Assembly: GCF_964036645.1 (NCBI RefSeq)
Contig: NZ_OZ038525.1
Span: forward strand, 3,228,001 to 3,292,000
Direction of reading: 5' to 3'
DNA from: Tenacibaculum sp. 190524A02b
GTDB taxonomy: Bacteria; Bacteroidota; Bacteroidia; Flavobacteriales; Flavobacteriaceae
DNA length: 64,000 nt
The notes beneath the pieces were generated by a model. That model was not told where the DNA came from, did not search any database, and saw only the letters and a list, made by a program, of their open reading frames with translations. How positions within the stretch are numbered: position 1 is the first letter of the stretch; each line of letters opens with the position of its first letter. This document shows positions 36,994-46,067 of this stretch, piece by piece. A program made the position numbers and the translations under genes.

Positions 36994-37045
36994 TTTTTCA
37001 ACTAAGGGAAAACCCTTAGTTGAAAAAGGGGTTGTTTTTTTTCTT
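36994..37045 (+). terminator. Very strong terminator-like hairpin in a divergent intergenic region
   Basis: TTTTTCAACTAAGGG (36994-37008) pairs perfectly with CCCTTAGTTGAAAAA (37013-37027) over AAAA, followed on the plus strand by GGGGTTGTTTTTTTT. It lies upstream of both neighbouring genes rather than after one, so it would end a short plus-strand transcript (a small RNA or an attenuated leader) or shield the gene at 37148 from read-through. Confidence 0.7.
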
Positions 37046-37147
37046 TAGACCAACATTTTTAAAGTAGTTTTACTGCTCATTGTAATTAATGTTTACAGTA
37101 CTTATAAAACTATAATTCCAGTTAAACATTCAAATATTTAAAAAATT

Positions 37148-37654
37148 ATGAAAAAAGTTTTTTTAATAGTATTAGTCGGTATCATATCATTTTGGTCTTG
37201 TCAAAATGGTACTAATAACCTAACAGACCTTCAAAACAAACCAAATAGCCTTGAAAGCTTTTTTGAAAAAATGTCAAATAAAGATATTAAAGTAGGAAAA
37301 GAAAAAGTTCTTTTAATAAAATACGAATGGAACGTAAAAGAAGGCACTATTAAGTTAATTGATAGTAAAGAAACTGAACCTAGTTGGGGATTGGCCCTTT
37401 ATGTTGCGAAACAAAAAAACACTCTAAAAGGAGTTGATCATAACACAAAATACACTGTTAATTGTAGCAAAAGTGATCAAGATGATAAAAGCTGGACAAA
37501 AAATTGTAATCGAAGTTTAGTTTACGATTTTTTAAACTCAAGTGGACATGCAGTATATAAAGCTCCAATGGTATTTGTTCCAAATACTAAAGAATTTTAC
37601 ATTCCTTCTGATAGAGATATTACACAATTAATAGAATTACCTATTAAGCAATAG
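37148..37654 (+). CDS. Lipoprotein of unknown function
   Basis: A 168-residue lipoprotein; the signal ends in ISFWSC, so C18 is the lipidated residue. The mature part mixes charged helices (ESFFEKMSNKDIKVGKEK) and a beta-rich end, and it has two further cysteines (in TVNCSK and TKNCNR) about 16 residues apart that could form a disulfide. No family was recognised. It is a single gene between two hairpins, a strong one upstream and its own terminator downstream. Confidence 0.75.
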   Translation: MKKVFLIVLVGIISFWSCQNGTNNLTDLQNKPNSLESFFEKMSNKDIKVGKEKVLLIKYEWNVKEGTIKLIDSKETEPSWGLALYVAKQKNTLKGVDHNTKYTVNCSKSDQDDKSWTKNCNRSLVYDFLNSSGHAVYKAPMVFVPNTKEFYIPSDRDITQLIELPIKQ

Positions 37655-37683
37655 GTATACAACTATAAAAGTTATTAAAAAAT

Positions 37684-37724
37684 AGGTAGTAATTTATTTA
37701 TACAATTACTGCCTGTTTTCTTTT
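37684..37724 (+). terminator. Terminator after the lipoprotein gene
   Basis: AGGTAGTAATT (37684-37694) pairs with AATTACTGCCT (37704-37714) with one U-G pair, followed by GTTTTCTTTT. Confidence 0.8.
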
Positions 37725-37738
37725 AAGAAAAAATGAAC

Positions 37739-37763
37739 TCCCCCGAAGCAAATATATGGGGGA
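37739..37763 (-). terminator. GC-only hairpin, possible terminator of the minus-strand cluster
   Basis: TCCCCC (37739-37744) pairs with GGGGGA (37758-37763). On the minus strand AGTTCATTTTTTC follows, a delayed T tract. A five-G run is unusual in this AT-rich sequence. It lies about 75 bases beyond the stop of the gene ending at 37839. Confidence 0.4.
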
Positions 37764-37838
37764 TCCAGTCAAAATATTTTTTTAAACTATTCGATGTAAA
37801 GCGTTGGAGAATTAACCCTTTAGCTATTGCACTTGCGA

Positions 37839-39101
37839 TTAAAAATACTGCCCCACTCCAAACACAAAACCTCTTGACGAATTTTTAGTTAATCCATGAC
37901 CATAATCTATTCGGAAAACAGCATTGAATATTTTCTTATTTATAAATCGCAATCCAATTCCAGAATACACGCCTATATTTTCACTTTTTATAAAGTCACT
38001 TAGCGCTCCACCTGGTTTTCTCCAAGAACCAACATCAGTAAATACATTTCCTTGTAATACAAACCATTTTTTATCAATAAACGTATAACGGTATTCTGTG
38101 TTCAATACTATACTTCCTGTTCCTCTATCAACCAAAATCCCCACACCTCTTAAATTAATATTATTATCTAGTGCAAAAGGTGCAAACGGACTATTCTCAT
38201 TTGTTGATAATCCCATTCTTAAACGATTAGCCCAGTTTCCCTTTTTTCCAATTCTCTTATAATAGAAAAAGTCATTCCACGCTACTAAAAAATTATCTTG
38301 ATATGCTATTTTACTCGTTACATACTGTCCATAAAACTGACTTTTAAAGCCTTCTACATAATGATAGAAATAATCTAACCCATCATAGGTATAAACAAAC
38401 TTTAATAACTTTTTATTTATGTTTAGTTTTTGCGGAACATTATCTGCTGTATGGCCACTTAAATAATCATATTTTTCTTTAAAAAAGTTAATCCCAAAAG
38501 CTATATTGTTTTTAAAGTTTAGTTGGCATAATGCTAAAAACTCGTAAGATATATTCTGATATTTATAGTTAGCTGATTTATCATCAAAATACAAAGGTTC
38601 TTCACTACTCCAATTCTGATGATTTATTGCTATCCCAAAATGTTTAGAAAACAACGTAGGTGCTTTAAAGTTAATACCATAAGAATGAAAACCATTTTGT
38701 TGATAAAATCCACCAATAGTTATATTTCTACCTAAAAAATTATAATCATATAAACCTATTTTATAGGCTAATCGCTTATTAGTGGTTGTCCAAAAATTAA
38801 ACTCAGGAATAATAGTAAAGTTTTCTTCTATATTTATTACAACATCGTATAAATTTTCACTTGAATTAAATACCTGGTAATAGGCATAAGAAACAGCAGG
38901 AAGCCTCTTTAACCGAATAATATCTTCCGCTATTTTTAAAGAATCTAGTGGTTTCCCTTTTTGAGTTTCCAATAATTTTAAAATAGTTGATTCTTTTGTT
39001 TTTTTAATACCTTTAATTTTTACATCTAAAATCATTTTTTCCTGTGAAAATGATAGAGAAATACAAAAAATGAAAAGGAGAAGGGTGTAAAAAGTTTTCA
39101 T
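37839..39101 (-). CDS. BamA/TamA-like outer-membrane protein with one POTRA domain
   Basis: A 420-residue protein with a signal peptide (1-19). Residues about 22-95 form a POTRA-like domain (VKIKGIKKTKESTILKLLE, then SLKIAEDIIRLKRLPAVSYA). The rest is a 16-stranded-type Omp85/surface-antigen barrel ending in the aromatic terminus FGVGQYF, with LRGVGILVDRGTGSIVLNTEYRY and FTDVGSW as family segments. Short Omp85 proteins insert or export other proteins or lipids at the outer membrane. It is 3 bases after the lipoprotein gene, at the end of a four-gene minus-strand unit. Confidence 0.88.
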   Translation of the reverse strand: MKTFYTLLLFIFCISLSFSQEKMILDVKIKGIKKTKESTILKLLETQKGKPLDSLKIAEDIIRLKRLPAVSYAYYQVFNSSENLYDVVINIEENFTIIPEFNFWTTTNKRLAYKIGLYDYNFLGRNITIGGFYQQNGFHSYGINFKAPTLFSKHFGIAINHQNWSSEEPLYFDDKSANYKYQNISYEFLALCQLNFKNNIAFGINFFKEKYDYLSGHTADNVPQKLNINKKLLKFVYTYDGLDYFYHYVEGFKSQFYGQYVTSKIAYQDNFLVAWNDFFYYKRIGKKGNWANRLRMGLSTNENSPFAPFALDNNINLRGVGILVDRGTGSIVLNTEYRYTFIDKKWFVLQGNVFTDVGSWRKPGGALSDFIKSENIGVYSGIGLRFINKKIFNAVFRIDYGHGLTKNSSRGFVFGVGQYF

Positions 39102-39104
39102 TAA

Positions 39105-39839
39105 TTAATTTGCAATAAAGCTTTTTTGAATCACTAGGTTCACCCAATTGTCTTCACTCACTCCCATCATTGTGAAACCGTATTCATTATTGTTGATTAG
39201 TTTTGGTGGATTATCTCGTGTTACATTTAATACCACATTGTCTAGTTTGTAATACTGAAACCATTTATCATAGGTGTAGGTTCCAGATAGTAAATTATTT
39301 TTTTCATCTGTTATTACTTCAAAATAAATAGCATTTTCTTTTATTCTTCCATCACTCCAAGAAAATTTAGGCATGAGTGCACTAGATTTATCTATAATTG
39401 CACTATTTGTCCATTCAGTTGGTTTTGTTATCTGTTTTAATTTTATTGGATTAGAAACATGTAGCTTTCCTGCAGACTCATAGGTTACCACGCACCATGT
39501 TTCTATCTTATTTTCTTTAACAAACCTACCTAAGTAGCCATTAAATACATCTTGTTTTTCTAATACTACTTTATGATACTTTTTGAAGTCATTTTTATCC
39601 ACATTCAAGCCATCTGTTTCAAAATATTGAATATTAGTGGCTGATGGTATTGGATAGAAAAAAATGTAGGTGTCATCTGACAAATCTTTTGCACTAGCAG
39701 CGCACGCTATTACTTCATCTCTTTCTAAATTACTTTTATCTTCAATATAATTTTGTAAAATATTTACATCTACCTCTCTTTCTTTTGAGCATGAAAAGAG
39801 ACTTAAAATAAATAATATGTAGATTGTTTTAGTTTTCAT
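39105..39839 (-). CDS. Lipoprotein of unknown function in the GH113 cluster
   Basis: A 244-residue lipoprotein; the signal ends in LSLFSC, so C17 is lipidated. The mature domain is beta-rich and has two more cysteines (VIACAAS, IETWCVV). No family was recognised. It overlaps the GH113-like gene by 11 bases and precedes the Omp85-like gene by 3, so it is translated in step with both and may act with them at the outer membrane. Confidence 0.8.
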   Translation of the reverse strand: MKTKTIYILFILSLFSCSKEREVDVNILQNYIEDKSNLERDEVIACAASAKDLSDDTYIFFYPIPSATNIQYFETDGLNVDKNDFKKYHKVVLEKQDVFNGYLGRFVKENKIETWCVVTYESAGKLHVSNPIKLKQITKPTEWTNSAIIDKSSALMPKFSWSDGRIKENAIYFEVITDEKNNLLSGTYTYDKWFQYYKLDNVVLNVTRDNPPKLINNNEYGFTMMGVSEDNWVNLVIQKSFIAN

Positions 39840-40830
39840 GTGCTTTTCTAATTATTTCTTCTGCTGGTTTGTTTTGTGGAGTAAACCTGTTATTATTTGC
39901 CCCTCCAACTTGATGATAATTGTGAAACCATTTCCATAAAAAGCCTCCAGCAAACCAATCTTCTTTCCAAAACTGATTGTATAAAGCTTCTAAGGCATTT
40001 TTTTGAGCTATCAAATCTACTTTTCCTTTAATTTTATTAGAATTCCATGGTTCCTTTCCTGTGTAAAACACACTTCTGTACCCGTACTCTGTAAATAAAA
40101 CAGGTTTATTAACTTTTTCCCTAACCTTGCTAATAGTATACTTATGTTTTTTCCATCCTGCTATAAACTCACTAACTGAAGGCGTTTTTTTAGAACTTAA
40201 AGGAAAATAAGCATCAATACCTATAAAGTCTAATTCATTCCAAAAGGACACTCTCTTAAATTCATCCCAGTTAGCAGCATAGGTCAATTTTCCTTTATAT
40301 ATCTTTTTAACTTCTTTTATTAACCCTTTCCAATACGTTGGTCTTTTTAACACAAACTTTTCTAACTCAGTACCAATACAAAAAATTTCAACACCTAATT
40401 TTTCAGCCAATTTTGCATAAGTAAGAATAAACTCAGAATAGGAATTTTCTAATACTTTCCATTTCTCCTCAGTATCCATTTGAATTTTACCTGTATACTC
40501 TCCTTTCCATACCCAAATTTGAGGTTTCAACATTATTTTTATGTTATTTTTCCTAAACTCAGCAACATACTGCTCAATGCCTTCTTCTGTTTCTCCAAAC
40601 CATTGTCCAGAAAAACCGAATGTTACATTAGGTGTTTCCAAGTTTTTTATAAAAGCAAAAGGCATTAACGATACATAATTCGTTAATACCTTTTTTACAG
40701 GAATTATATGTTCTTGATTAATTGCTTCAGAAGAGGCAACAAAACTAATTCCATTTATTTTTTGAGCTTGACTTTTACAAGACAAATTCAAAAAAATGAT
40801 ACTTACCAATAAGAGCCATTTATATTTCAT
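39829..40830 (-). CDS. GH113-like glycoside hydrolase lipoprotein (beta-mannanase type)
   Basis: A 333-residue lipoprotein (signal ending LNLSC, C18) with a TIM-barrel domain resembling glycoside hydrolase family 113, known for beta-1,4-mannanase. Motifs are MLKPQIWVWKGEY, the proposed acid/base E155 in FCIGTELEKF, then LDFIGIDAYFPL and the proposed nucleophile E248 in PVLFTEYGYRS, followed by the FLWKWFHNYHQ aromatic segment. Both catalytic glutamates are present. The substrate is inferred only from family. Location beside glycosyltransferases suggests trimming or turnover of a self-made glycan rather than feeding. Confidence 0.85.
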   Translation of the reverse strand: MKYKWLLLVSIIFLNLSCKSQAQKINGISFVASSEAINQEHIIPVKKVLTNYVSLMPFAFIKNLETPNVTFGFSGQWFGETEEGIEQYVAEFRKNNIKIMLKPQIWVWKGEYTGKIQMDTEEKWKVLENSYSEFILTYAKLAEKLGVEIFCIGTELEKFVLKRPTYWKGLIKEVKKIYKGKLTYAANWDEFKRVSFWNELDFIGIDAYFPLSSKKTPSVSEFIAGWKKHKYTISKVREKVNKPVLFTEYGYRSVFYTGKEPWNSNKIKGKVDLIAQKNALEALYNQFWKEDWFAGGFLWKWFHNYHQVGGANNNRFTPQNKPAEEIIRKAHEN

Positions 40831-40853
40831 AGCCCCAAATTATTATATTTTAA

Positions 40854-41723
40854 TTAAAATAATGCTCTTAAACCAATATTAAAACTTTGTCCTAAACCAG
40901 TATCTGTACCTCTAACAAAGTTACTATACAATACTTCTAAATTTAAAACTTGTGATATTTGATATTTACCTCCAAATCCTAGTGCTGTAAAATCTTGAGT
41001 AAATTCACCAAAACGTTGTGCATGTTGTGAAAACACTAAAACAGTTGATTTATCTGTTGGAAAATAACTTAAAAACACACCCGGAATTAATGAAAAGGTG
41101 TTATTAGCAAAACTCTTTTCATCACCAAAATTATACTCTGTGTTTAACTCTGTAAATAGTTGCCATTTACCACTATCAAAAGTATAATCATAGAAAAATC
41201 TATTTTGCAAAACCCACGCAGTTTGATCTAAAAAAACACCATTAGCATCGGATTCTTCTGAAAGTAAAGGAATATGAACTGCTGTTTGAATTGAGAAATT
41301 ACCTACGTTTTCTAGAGGCTGAAACTTTATAGCTGGAGCAATAGTGGTAAGTCCTTTCCTATCTGTATTTGTATCTTCTAAACTAAAAACAGACAATGCT
41401 TGACGTCCTCCAATAGTATTTGAACGGAATTCAAAAATTGCTCCTACATTTATTCTATTGTTTTCAGAAACCCCAGTGAAAACTTCTAAAGTTGAGGTAA
41501 AATAATTTTCTCTAGGCTTATCTGCAGTAACATCATTAAAGTTAGCTTTAGTTTCTGTATATAAGTTATTAAAAAATTTAATATCCCATTGTCCTTTATC
41601 TAATAACCTTGATGGCGTATATGTTTGAATATTACTTTTTGTTTCTTCTTCCTCTTCTTGAGCGAAAGATTGAACGCTTATCATTAAGAAAGCAATTAAT
41701 AGAAGTTTAAGATTATCTTTCAT
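40854..41723 (-). CDS. Outer-membrane beta-barrel protein of unknown function
   Basis: A 289-residue protein with a signal peptide (1-21, ending QSFAQ), an acidic stretch EEEEET and then a series of amphipathic strands that end in an aromatic terminus (NIGLRALF). This resembles small transporter-like barrels (OmpW/MetA-pathway phenol-degradation type). It contains QWDIKFFNNLYTETK and LVFSQHAQRFGEFTQDFTALGFG. The substrate is unknown. It is the first gene of the minus-strand unit of four and is divergent from the flavoprotein gene, 144 bases apart. Confidence 0.78.
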   Translation of the reverse strand: MKDNLKLLLIAFLMISVQSFAQEEEEETKSNIQTYTPSRLLDKGQWDIKFFNNLYTETKANFNDVTADKPRENYFTSTLEVFTGVSENNRINVGAIFEFRSNTIGGRQALSVFSLEDTNTDRKGLTTIAPAIKFQPLENVGNFSIQTAVHIPLLSEESDANGVFLDQTAWVLQNRFFYDYTFDSGKWQLFTELNTEYNFGDEKSFANNTFSLIPGVFLSYFPTDKSTVLVFSQHAQRFGEFTQDFTALGFGGKYQISQVLNLEVLYSNFVRGTDTGLGQSFNIGLRALF

Positions 41724-41867
41724 TGTATATTTATTTTTTAAACTATTGCATCGGTCGACAAAATATATAGCTTCTTACAAACTACACCTATTTAAATTCA
41801 TTCTAAATTTAAGCAATTAATTAAGTTCTTAACTTTAAGTGCGACCTAATTTGCAAATCAACTCTTT

Positions 41868-43211
41868 ATGGAACACGTTGTAATTATTGGTAATGGAATT
41901 TCTGGCGTAACCGCTGCCAGACATATTAGAAAATTATCAGATAAAAAAATCACTATTATTTCAGCCGAAACTGAGTATTTCTTTTCTAGAACAGCACTTA
42001 TGTATGTGTATATGGGGCATATGAAGTTTGAAAACACACAACCTTATGAGCCTTGGTTTTGGAAAAAAAACAATATCAACTTAAAAAAAGGATATGTTAC
42101 TAAAATTCATACCTCAAAAAATGAATTAGAATTGAAAAGTGGTGAAACCATCTCCTATGACAAGCTAATTATAGCAACAGGTTCAAAACCTAATAAATTT
42201 GGATGGCCTGGTCAAGATGCTAAAGGTGTTATGGGGATGTATCATAAACAAGATTTAGAAAATCTTGAAAAATATGCTCCCGATAATAAAACGTGTAAGA
42301 GAGCTGTGATTGTAGGTGGCGGATTAATAGGTATTGAGTTAGCTGAAATGTTACACAGTAGAAATATTCCTGTTACCTTTTTAGTGCGTGAGAGTAGTTT
42401 TTGGAATATGGTACTACCTAAACAGGAATCCGAAATGATTAATAAAGAGATTTTAGAGAATCATATAGATTTACGTTTAGGTGTTAACTTAAAAGAAATT
42501 AAAACTGATAAAAATGGTAAAGCCACTTCAGTAGTAATTGCTGAAACTGGAGAAGAAATAGCTTGTGATGTTGTTGGCTTAACTGCTGGTGTTTCTCCAA
42601 ATATAGAGTTTGTTAAAACTTCCGAAATTGAATTTGGTCGTGGTGTTAAAGTGAATCGCTATTTAGAAACAAATATCTCTAATATCTATGCTATTGGTGA
42701 TTGTGCTGAACAACATGAAGCTATTGGACAACGAAGACCAATTGAAGCTGTTTGGTATACTGGTAGAATGATGGGAGAAACTGTAGCTCAAACTATTTGC
42801 GGTAATAGAATTGAATACAAACCTGGACATTGGTTTAATTCAGCCAAATTTATTGATATAGAATATCAAACCTACGGTTGGGTTTGGGCACAACCTAAAG
42901 AAAATGAAGCTCGCTTTTATTGGGAGCATCAGAGTGGTAAAAAGTGCATTCATATAAATTATGATAAATCTACTCGAAAATTTATTGGCATAAACACTTT
43001 TGGAATTCGAATGCGACATGCATTTTTTGACAATGTATTGAATCAAAAAAAGACTGTAGAACATGTTTTAGAACATTTAGCTGATGCCAATTTTGATCCT
43101 GAATTTTACAAATTACATGAATCAGAAATTGTAGCCAAGTTCAATAAAGAAAATAATACCAATATTCAATTAAAACCAAAAAGCTGGAAACGAATTTTTA
43201 GCAGAAATTAA
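41868..43211 (+). CDS. FAD-dependent pyridine nucleotide-disulfide-type oxidoreductase
   Basis: A 447-residue flavoprotein. An FAD-binding Rossmann motif begins the protein (VVIIGNGISGVTAARHI, GNGISG at 8-13). A second GxGxxG follows for NAD(P)H (RAVIVGGGLIGIELAEML), and the late FAD motif is IYAIGDCAEQH. This is the ferredoxin-reductase/NirB N-terminal fold. No redox-active disulfide is seen, so it likely passes electrons to a partner. The C-terminal 130 residues (from about 310) are an added domain. The membrane polyferredoxin starts 3 bases downstream and is the obvious partner (inference). Confidence 0.9.
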   Translation: MEHVVIIGNGISGVTAARHIRKLSDKKITIISAETEYFFSRTALMYVYMGHMKFENTQPYEPWFWKKNNINLKKGYVTKIHTSKNELELKSGETISYDKLIIATGSKPNKFGWPGQDAKGVMGMYHKQDLENLEKYAPDNKTCKRAVIVGGGLIGIELAEMLHSRNIPVTFLVRESSFWNMVLPKQESEMINKEILENHIDLRLGVNLKEIKTDKNGKATSVVIAETGEEIACDVVGLTAGVSPNIEFVKTSEIEFGRGVKVNRYLETNISNIYAIGDCAEQHEAIGQRRPIEAVWYTGRMMGETVAQTICGNRIEYKPGHWFNSAKFIDIEYQTYGWVWAQPKENEARFYWEHQSGKKCIHINYDKSTRKFIGINTFGIRMRHAFFDNVLNQKKTVEHVLEHLADANFDPEFYKLHESEIVAKFNKENNTNIQLKPKSWKRIFSRN

Positions 43212-43214
43212 AAT

Positions 43215-44837
43215 ATGAAAGCAATACAACAAATTGGCCTAGTTATTTTCTTACTAGGACTTAGCATATTTACAGGTAGCTTATTTACTGGATCTTTTAA
43301 CTTGAGCTCTGCTGAATTAGACAGCTATATTCAAGAAAAGGGCTTTAAAAACGAAGTTATTAAAGAGGAACTATCAAAAGCAGTTGTCACGGAAACGCCC
43401 ATGAATATTTTTGAATTTTCATCAGCTGCTCGTAAAGCGTTTGAAAACTCAAACAGCCATTACGATAAATTAATAGCTAAATACGATGCTGAAAAAAATT
43501 GGGATTTAAAAGGAGCACAATATCAGTATAAAATATTTGGCAAACCTCATACTTTAAGTTACAATTTAGCCAAAAAAGCAGGAAAAGGTTTTGTAAAAAA
43601 CAATCCCGGTTTATTATGGTTTTTAACTTTTGGACTTGGAATTATTGGTGCTTTATTATTTATACTACCTAACTTTATTTTATTGGGGAATCCAGGTATT
43701 AAAAATAATGGAATTTACTTAGAAGCTAGTACAAATAGAGGCTGGATTGCTTGGATGGTGTTAGTATACTTAGTGCTGTTTTATATACTTCTATATTTTT
43801 TACCTGACTATGTGGTTAATTGGACCTTTATTTTAGATCCTATTAGTAAAGCGCTAAATGGCGGTGCTGCCAGTCAGTGGTTTGTATATGGTTTTTTATA
43901 TTGTGTAATTATGATTGTCATGGGCATTAGAATGTACATAAAATACCGTCATAATAAATACCAAATAGTACGTACTACCTCTGTGTTATTTTTTCAAATT
44001 GTTTTTGCTTTTTTAATCCCAGAAATCATGACTAGTTTAAATATGCCTGGTTATGACTTTAAAAATGCTTTTCCTCTAGATTACGATTTTTTCTTTGAGT
44101 GGAATCTTGATACTCTAACTAATAGTGGTGGAATTGGAATTTTTATACTTGTTTGGGGTATTTTACTAACCTTAGTTATTGTTCCTGTAATGGTTTACTT
44201 TTTTGGTAAAAGATGGTACTGTTCATGGGTTTGTGGATGTGGAGGATTGGCTGAAACTTTAGGTGACCCTTATCGTCAGCACTCAGACAAAAGCCTAAAA
44301 GCATGGAAACTTGAACGCTGGGTAATTCATTCTGTATTAGTATTTTCTTTAGTAATGACCCTAGTTACTTTATATTGTTACTTTACTGGAACACATTCAT
44401 TTTTAGGTATTAAATCGCAATGGATTAAAGACACCTATAGCTTTCTAATTGGTGCTTGGTTTGCAGGAGTTATTGGTACAGGGTTCTATCCTATTTTTGG
44501 AAATAGAGTATGGTGTAGGTTTGGTTGTCCATTAGCAGCTTATATGGGATTAGTACAACGTTTTAAATCTCGTTTTAGAATTACTACAAACGGAGGGCAA
44601 TGTATTTCTTGTGGAAACTGTTCAACCTATTGTGAGCAAGGTATTGATGTACGCGCTTATGCTCAAAAAGGAGAGAATATAGTAAGAGCTAGTTGTGTTG
44701 GATGTGGTATTTGCTCTGCTGTTTGTCCTAGAGGTGTATTAAAGCTAGAAAATGGGCCTGAAGAAGGCAGAATTAATCCTACAGAAATTTTATTAGGGAA
44801 CGACGTGGATTTAATGAAGCTTGTAAATAAACAATAA
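43215..44837 (+). CDS. Membrane-bound 4Fe-4S polyferredoxin (NosR/CcoG/NapH-like)
   Basis: A 540-residue membrane protein with about seven hydrophobic segments. A cysteine motif RWYCSWVCGCGGLAETLGDP follows the fifth, and another WCRFGCPLAAYMG comes later, both typical of the Fer4_5 family (PF12801). A classic pair of 4Fe-4S clusters is near the end: CISCGNCSTYCEQGID and CVGCGICSAVCPRGVL. Proteins of this group move electrons across or along the inner membrane. It also has a periplasmic stretch between the first two membrane segments. It is between the flavoprotein and the glycosyltransferase genes in one transcript. Confidence 0.9.
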   Translation: MKAIQQIGLVIFLLGLSIFTGSLFTGSFNLSSAELDSYIQEKGFKNEVIKEELSKAVVTETPMNIFEFSSAARKAFENSNSHYDKLIAKYDAEKNWDLKGAQYQYKIFGKPHTLSYNLAKKAGKGFVKNNPGLLWFLTFGLGIIGALLFILPNFILLGNPGIKNNGIYLEASTNRGWIAWMVLVYLVLFYILLYFLPDYVVNWTFILDPISKALNGGAASQWFVYGFLYCVIMIVMGIRMYIKYRHNKYQIVRTTSVLFFQIVFAFLIPEIMTSLNMPGYDFKNAFPLDYDFFFEWNLDTLTNSGGIGIFILVWGILLTLVIVPVMVYFFGKRWYCSWVCGCGGLAETLGDPYRQHSDKSLKAWKLERWVIHSVLVFSLVMTLVTLYCYFTGTHSFLGIKSQWIKDTYSFLIGAWFAGVIGTGFYPIFGNRVWCRFGCPLAAYMGLVQRFKSRFRITTNGGQCISCGNCSTYCEQGIDVRAYAQKGENIVRASCVGCGICSAVCPRGVLKLENGPEEGRINPTEILLGNDVDLMKLVNKQ

Positions 44838-44864
44838 AACTTATTCCATTTTTTAAATATAATA

Positions 44865-45371
44865 ATGAAACTTAAAAATGAATTAGTTAAAGAAATGAAA
44901 TGGATGTTATATATCTGTTTCCTTTCTTTCTCCCTTCAAACTTTTTCTCAAAAAGAATATTATAAAAGTTATTATCTTAACGGTAACTTAAAAGAAGAAG
45001 GCTGGTTAGTAGCTAATAATAAAGTAGATTACTGGAAATTTTATTACAAAAATGGACAAGTAAAAAAACAGGGACATTTTATTAATAACCTTCCTGTAAA
45101 ATATTGGTACTTTTACCGTCAAAATGGAATTAAAGAAAAAGAAGGTCATTATATTAATGGTAAACAAAATAAATGGTGGTTATTTTATAACAAACAAGGA
45201 GAAGTTAATTATAAATGTCAATTAAAAGACAATAAAAAAAATGGTTATTGTTTACTATACAAGAAAAAACGATTAGTAAAAGCCATTCGGTTTAAGAATG
45301 GTAAGAAAATAAATGAATGGACTGAATTCTCTTCTTTTAAAAAAGAGAATAATTTGAAGGATTTACAATAA
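44865..45371 (+). CDS. Exported MORN-repeat (YwqK-like) protein
   Basis: A 168-residue protein with a signal-like segment ending LQTFSQ (translation may start at M1 or at M11 or M14, which give a shorter signal). The mature part has five repeats of about 20-23 residues of the MORN_2 type: YYLNGNLKEEGWL, YYKNGQVKKQGHFINN, YRQNGIKEKEGHYING, YNKQGEVNYKC, YKKKRLVKAIRFKNGKK. Tryptophan-tyrosine pairs are frequent. Its role is unknown; it sits in the redox/glycosyltransferase operon, 27 bases after the polyferredoxin and 3 before a glycosyltransferase. Confidence 0.85.
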   Translation: MKLKNELVKEMKWMLYICFLSFSLQTFSQKEYYKSYYLNGNLKEEGWLVANNKVDYWKFYYKNGQVKKQGHFINNLPVKYWYFYRQNGIKEKEGHYINGKQNKWWLFYNKQGEVNYKCQLKDNKKNGYCLLYKKKRLVKAIRFKNGKKINEWTEFSSFKKENNLKDLQ

Positions 45372-45374
45372 ATA

Positions 45375-46067
45375 ATGAGCTTACTTATAAAAGTTATTAT
45401 ACCTGCGTACAACGAAGAAGGTTCTATAGCAAATGTAATTAAAGATATTCCAACAGTAGTTGACGAAGTTATTGTAGTTAGTAATAATTCTACAGACAAT
45501 ACTGAGCTCAATGCTAAAAATGCAGGTGCTACTGTTTTGGTTGAAAAAAGGAAAGGGTATGGTTATGCCTGCTTAAAAGGAATGGATTACATAGCCAATC
45601 AATCATTAAAACCTCACATTGTTGTTTTTTTAGATGGTGATTATTCTGATTACCCTGAGCAGCTTACAGAAATTATAGCTCCTATTTTAAATAATAATAT
45701 TGATTTTGTAATTGGAGCTCGTGTTAAACGACTACGTGAACAGGGTTCTATGACACCGCAACAAATTTTTGGTAACTGGTTAGCTACCTTTTTAATGAAA
45801 TTATTTTTTGGGGCAAAATTTACAGATTTAGGACCTTTCAGGGCTATTAAATATGAAAAACTGTTAAACTTAAATATGGAAGATAAAACGTATGGTTGGA
45901 CAGTTGAAATGCAATTAAAAGCTTTAAAACAAAAGCTAACTTACATGGAAATACCTGTAAAATATAGAAATAGAATAGGTGTATCTAAAGTTTCTGGAAC
46001 GGTTAAAGGAAGCATTTTAGCAGGCGTAAAAATATTAAGTTGGATATTTAAATATAGTTTTAAATAA
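45375..46067 (+). CDS. Family 2 glycosyltransferase (dolichyl-phosphate-mannose-synthase-like)
   Basis: A 230-residue GT-A enzyme with one GT2 domain: VIIPAYNEEGSIANVIKDIP at the N-terminus, the nucleotide-binding VVVSNNSTDNT, the metal-binding DGDYSDYPEQL (DxD-like), then GARVKRLREQGSMTPQQIFGN and FTDLGPFRAIKYE. The C-terminal end may touch the membrane. Such enzymes commonly attach a sugar to a polyprenyl phosphate, which would supply the polyprenol-dependent transferase encoded two genes downstream. The sugar is unknown. The stop overlaps the next start (TAATG). Confidence 0.9.
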   Translation: MSLLIKVIIPAYNEEGSIANVIKDIPTVVDEVIVVSNNSTDNTELNAKNAGATVLVEKRKGYGYACLKGMDYIANQSLKPHIVVFLDGDYSDYPEQLTEIIAPILNNNIDFVIGARVKRLREQGSMTPQQIFGNWLATFLMKLFFGAKFTDLGPFRAIKYEKLLNLNMEDKTYGWTVEMQLKALKQKLTYMEIPVKYRNRIGVSKVSGTVKGSILAGVKILSWIFKYSFK

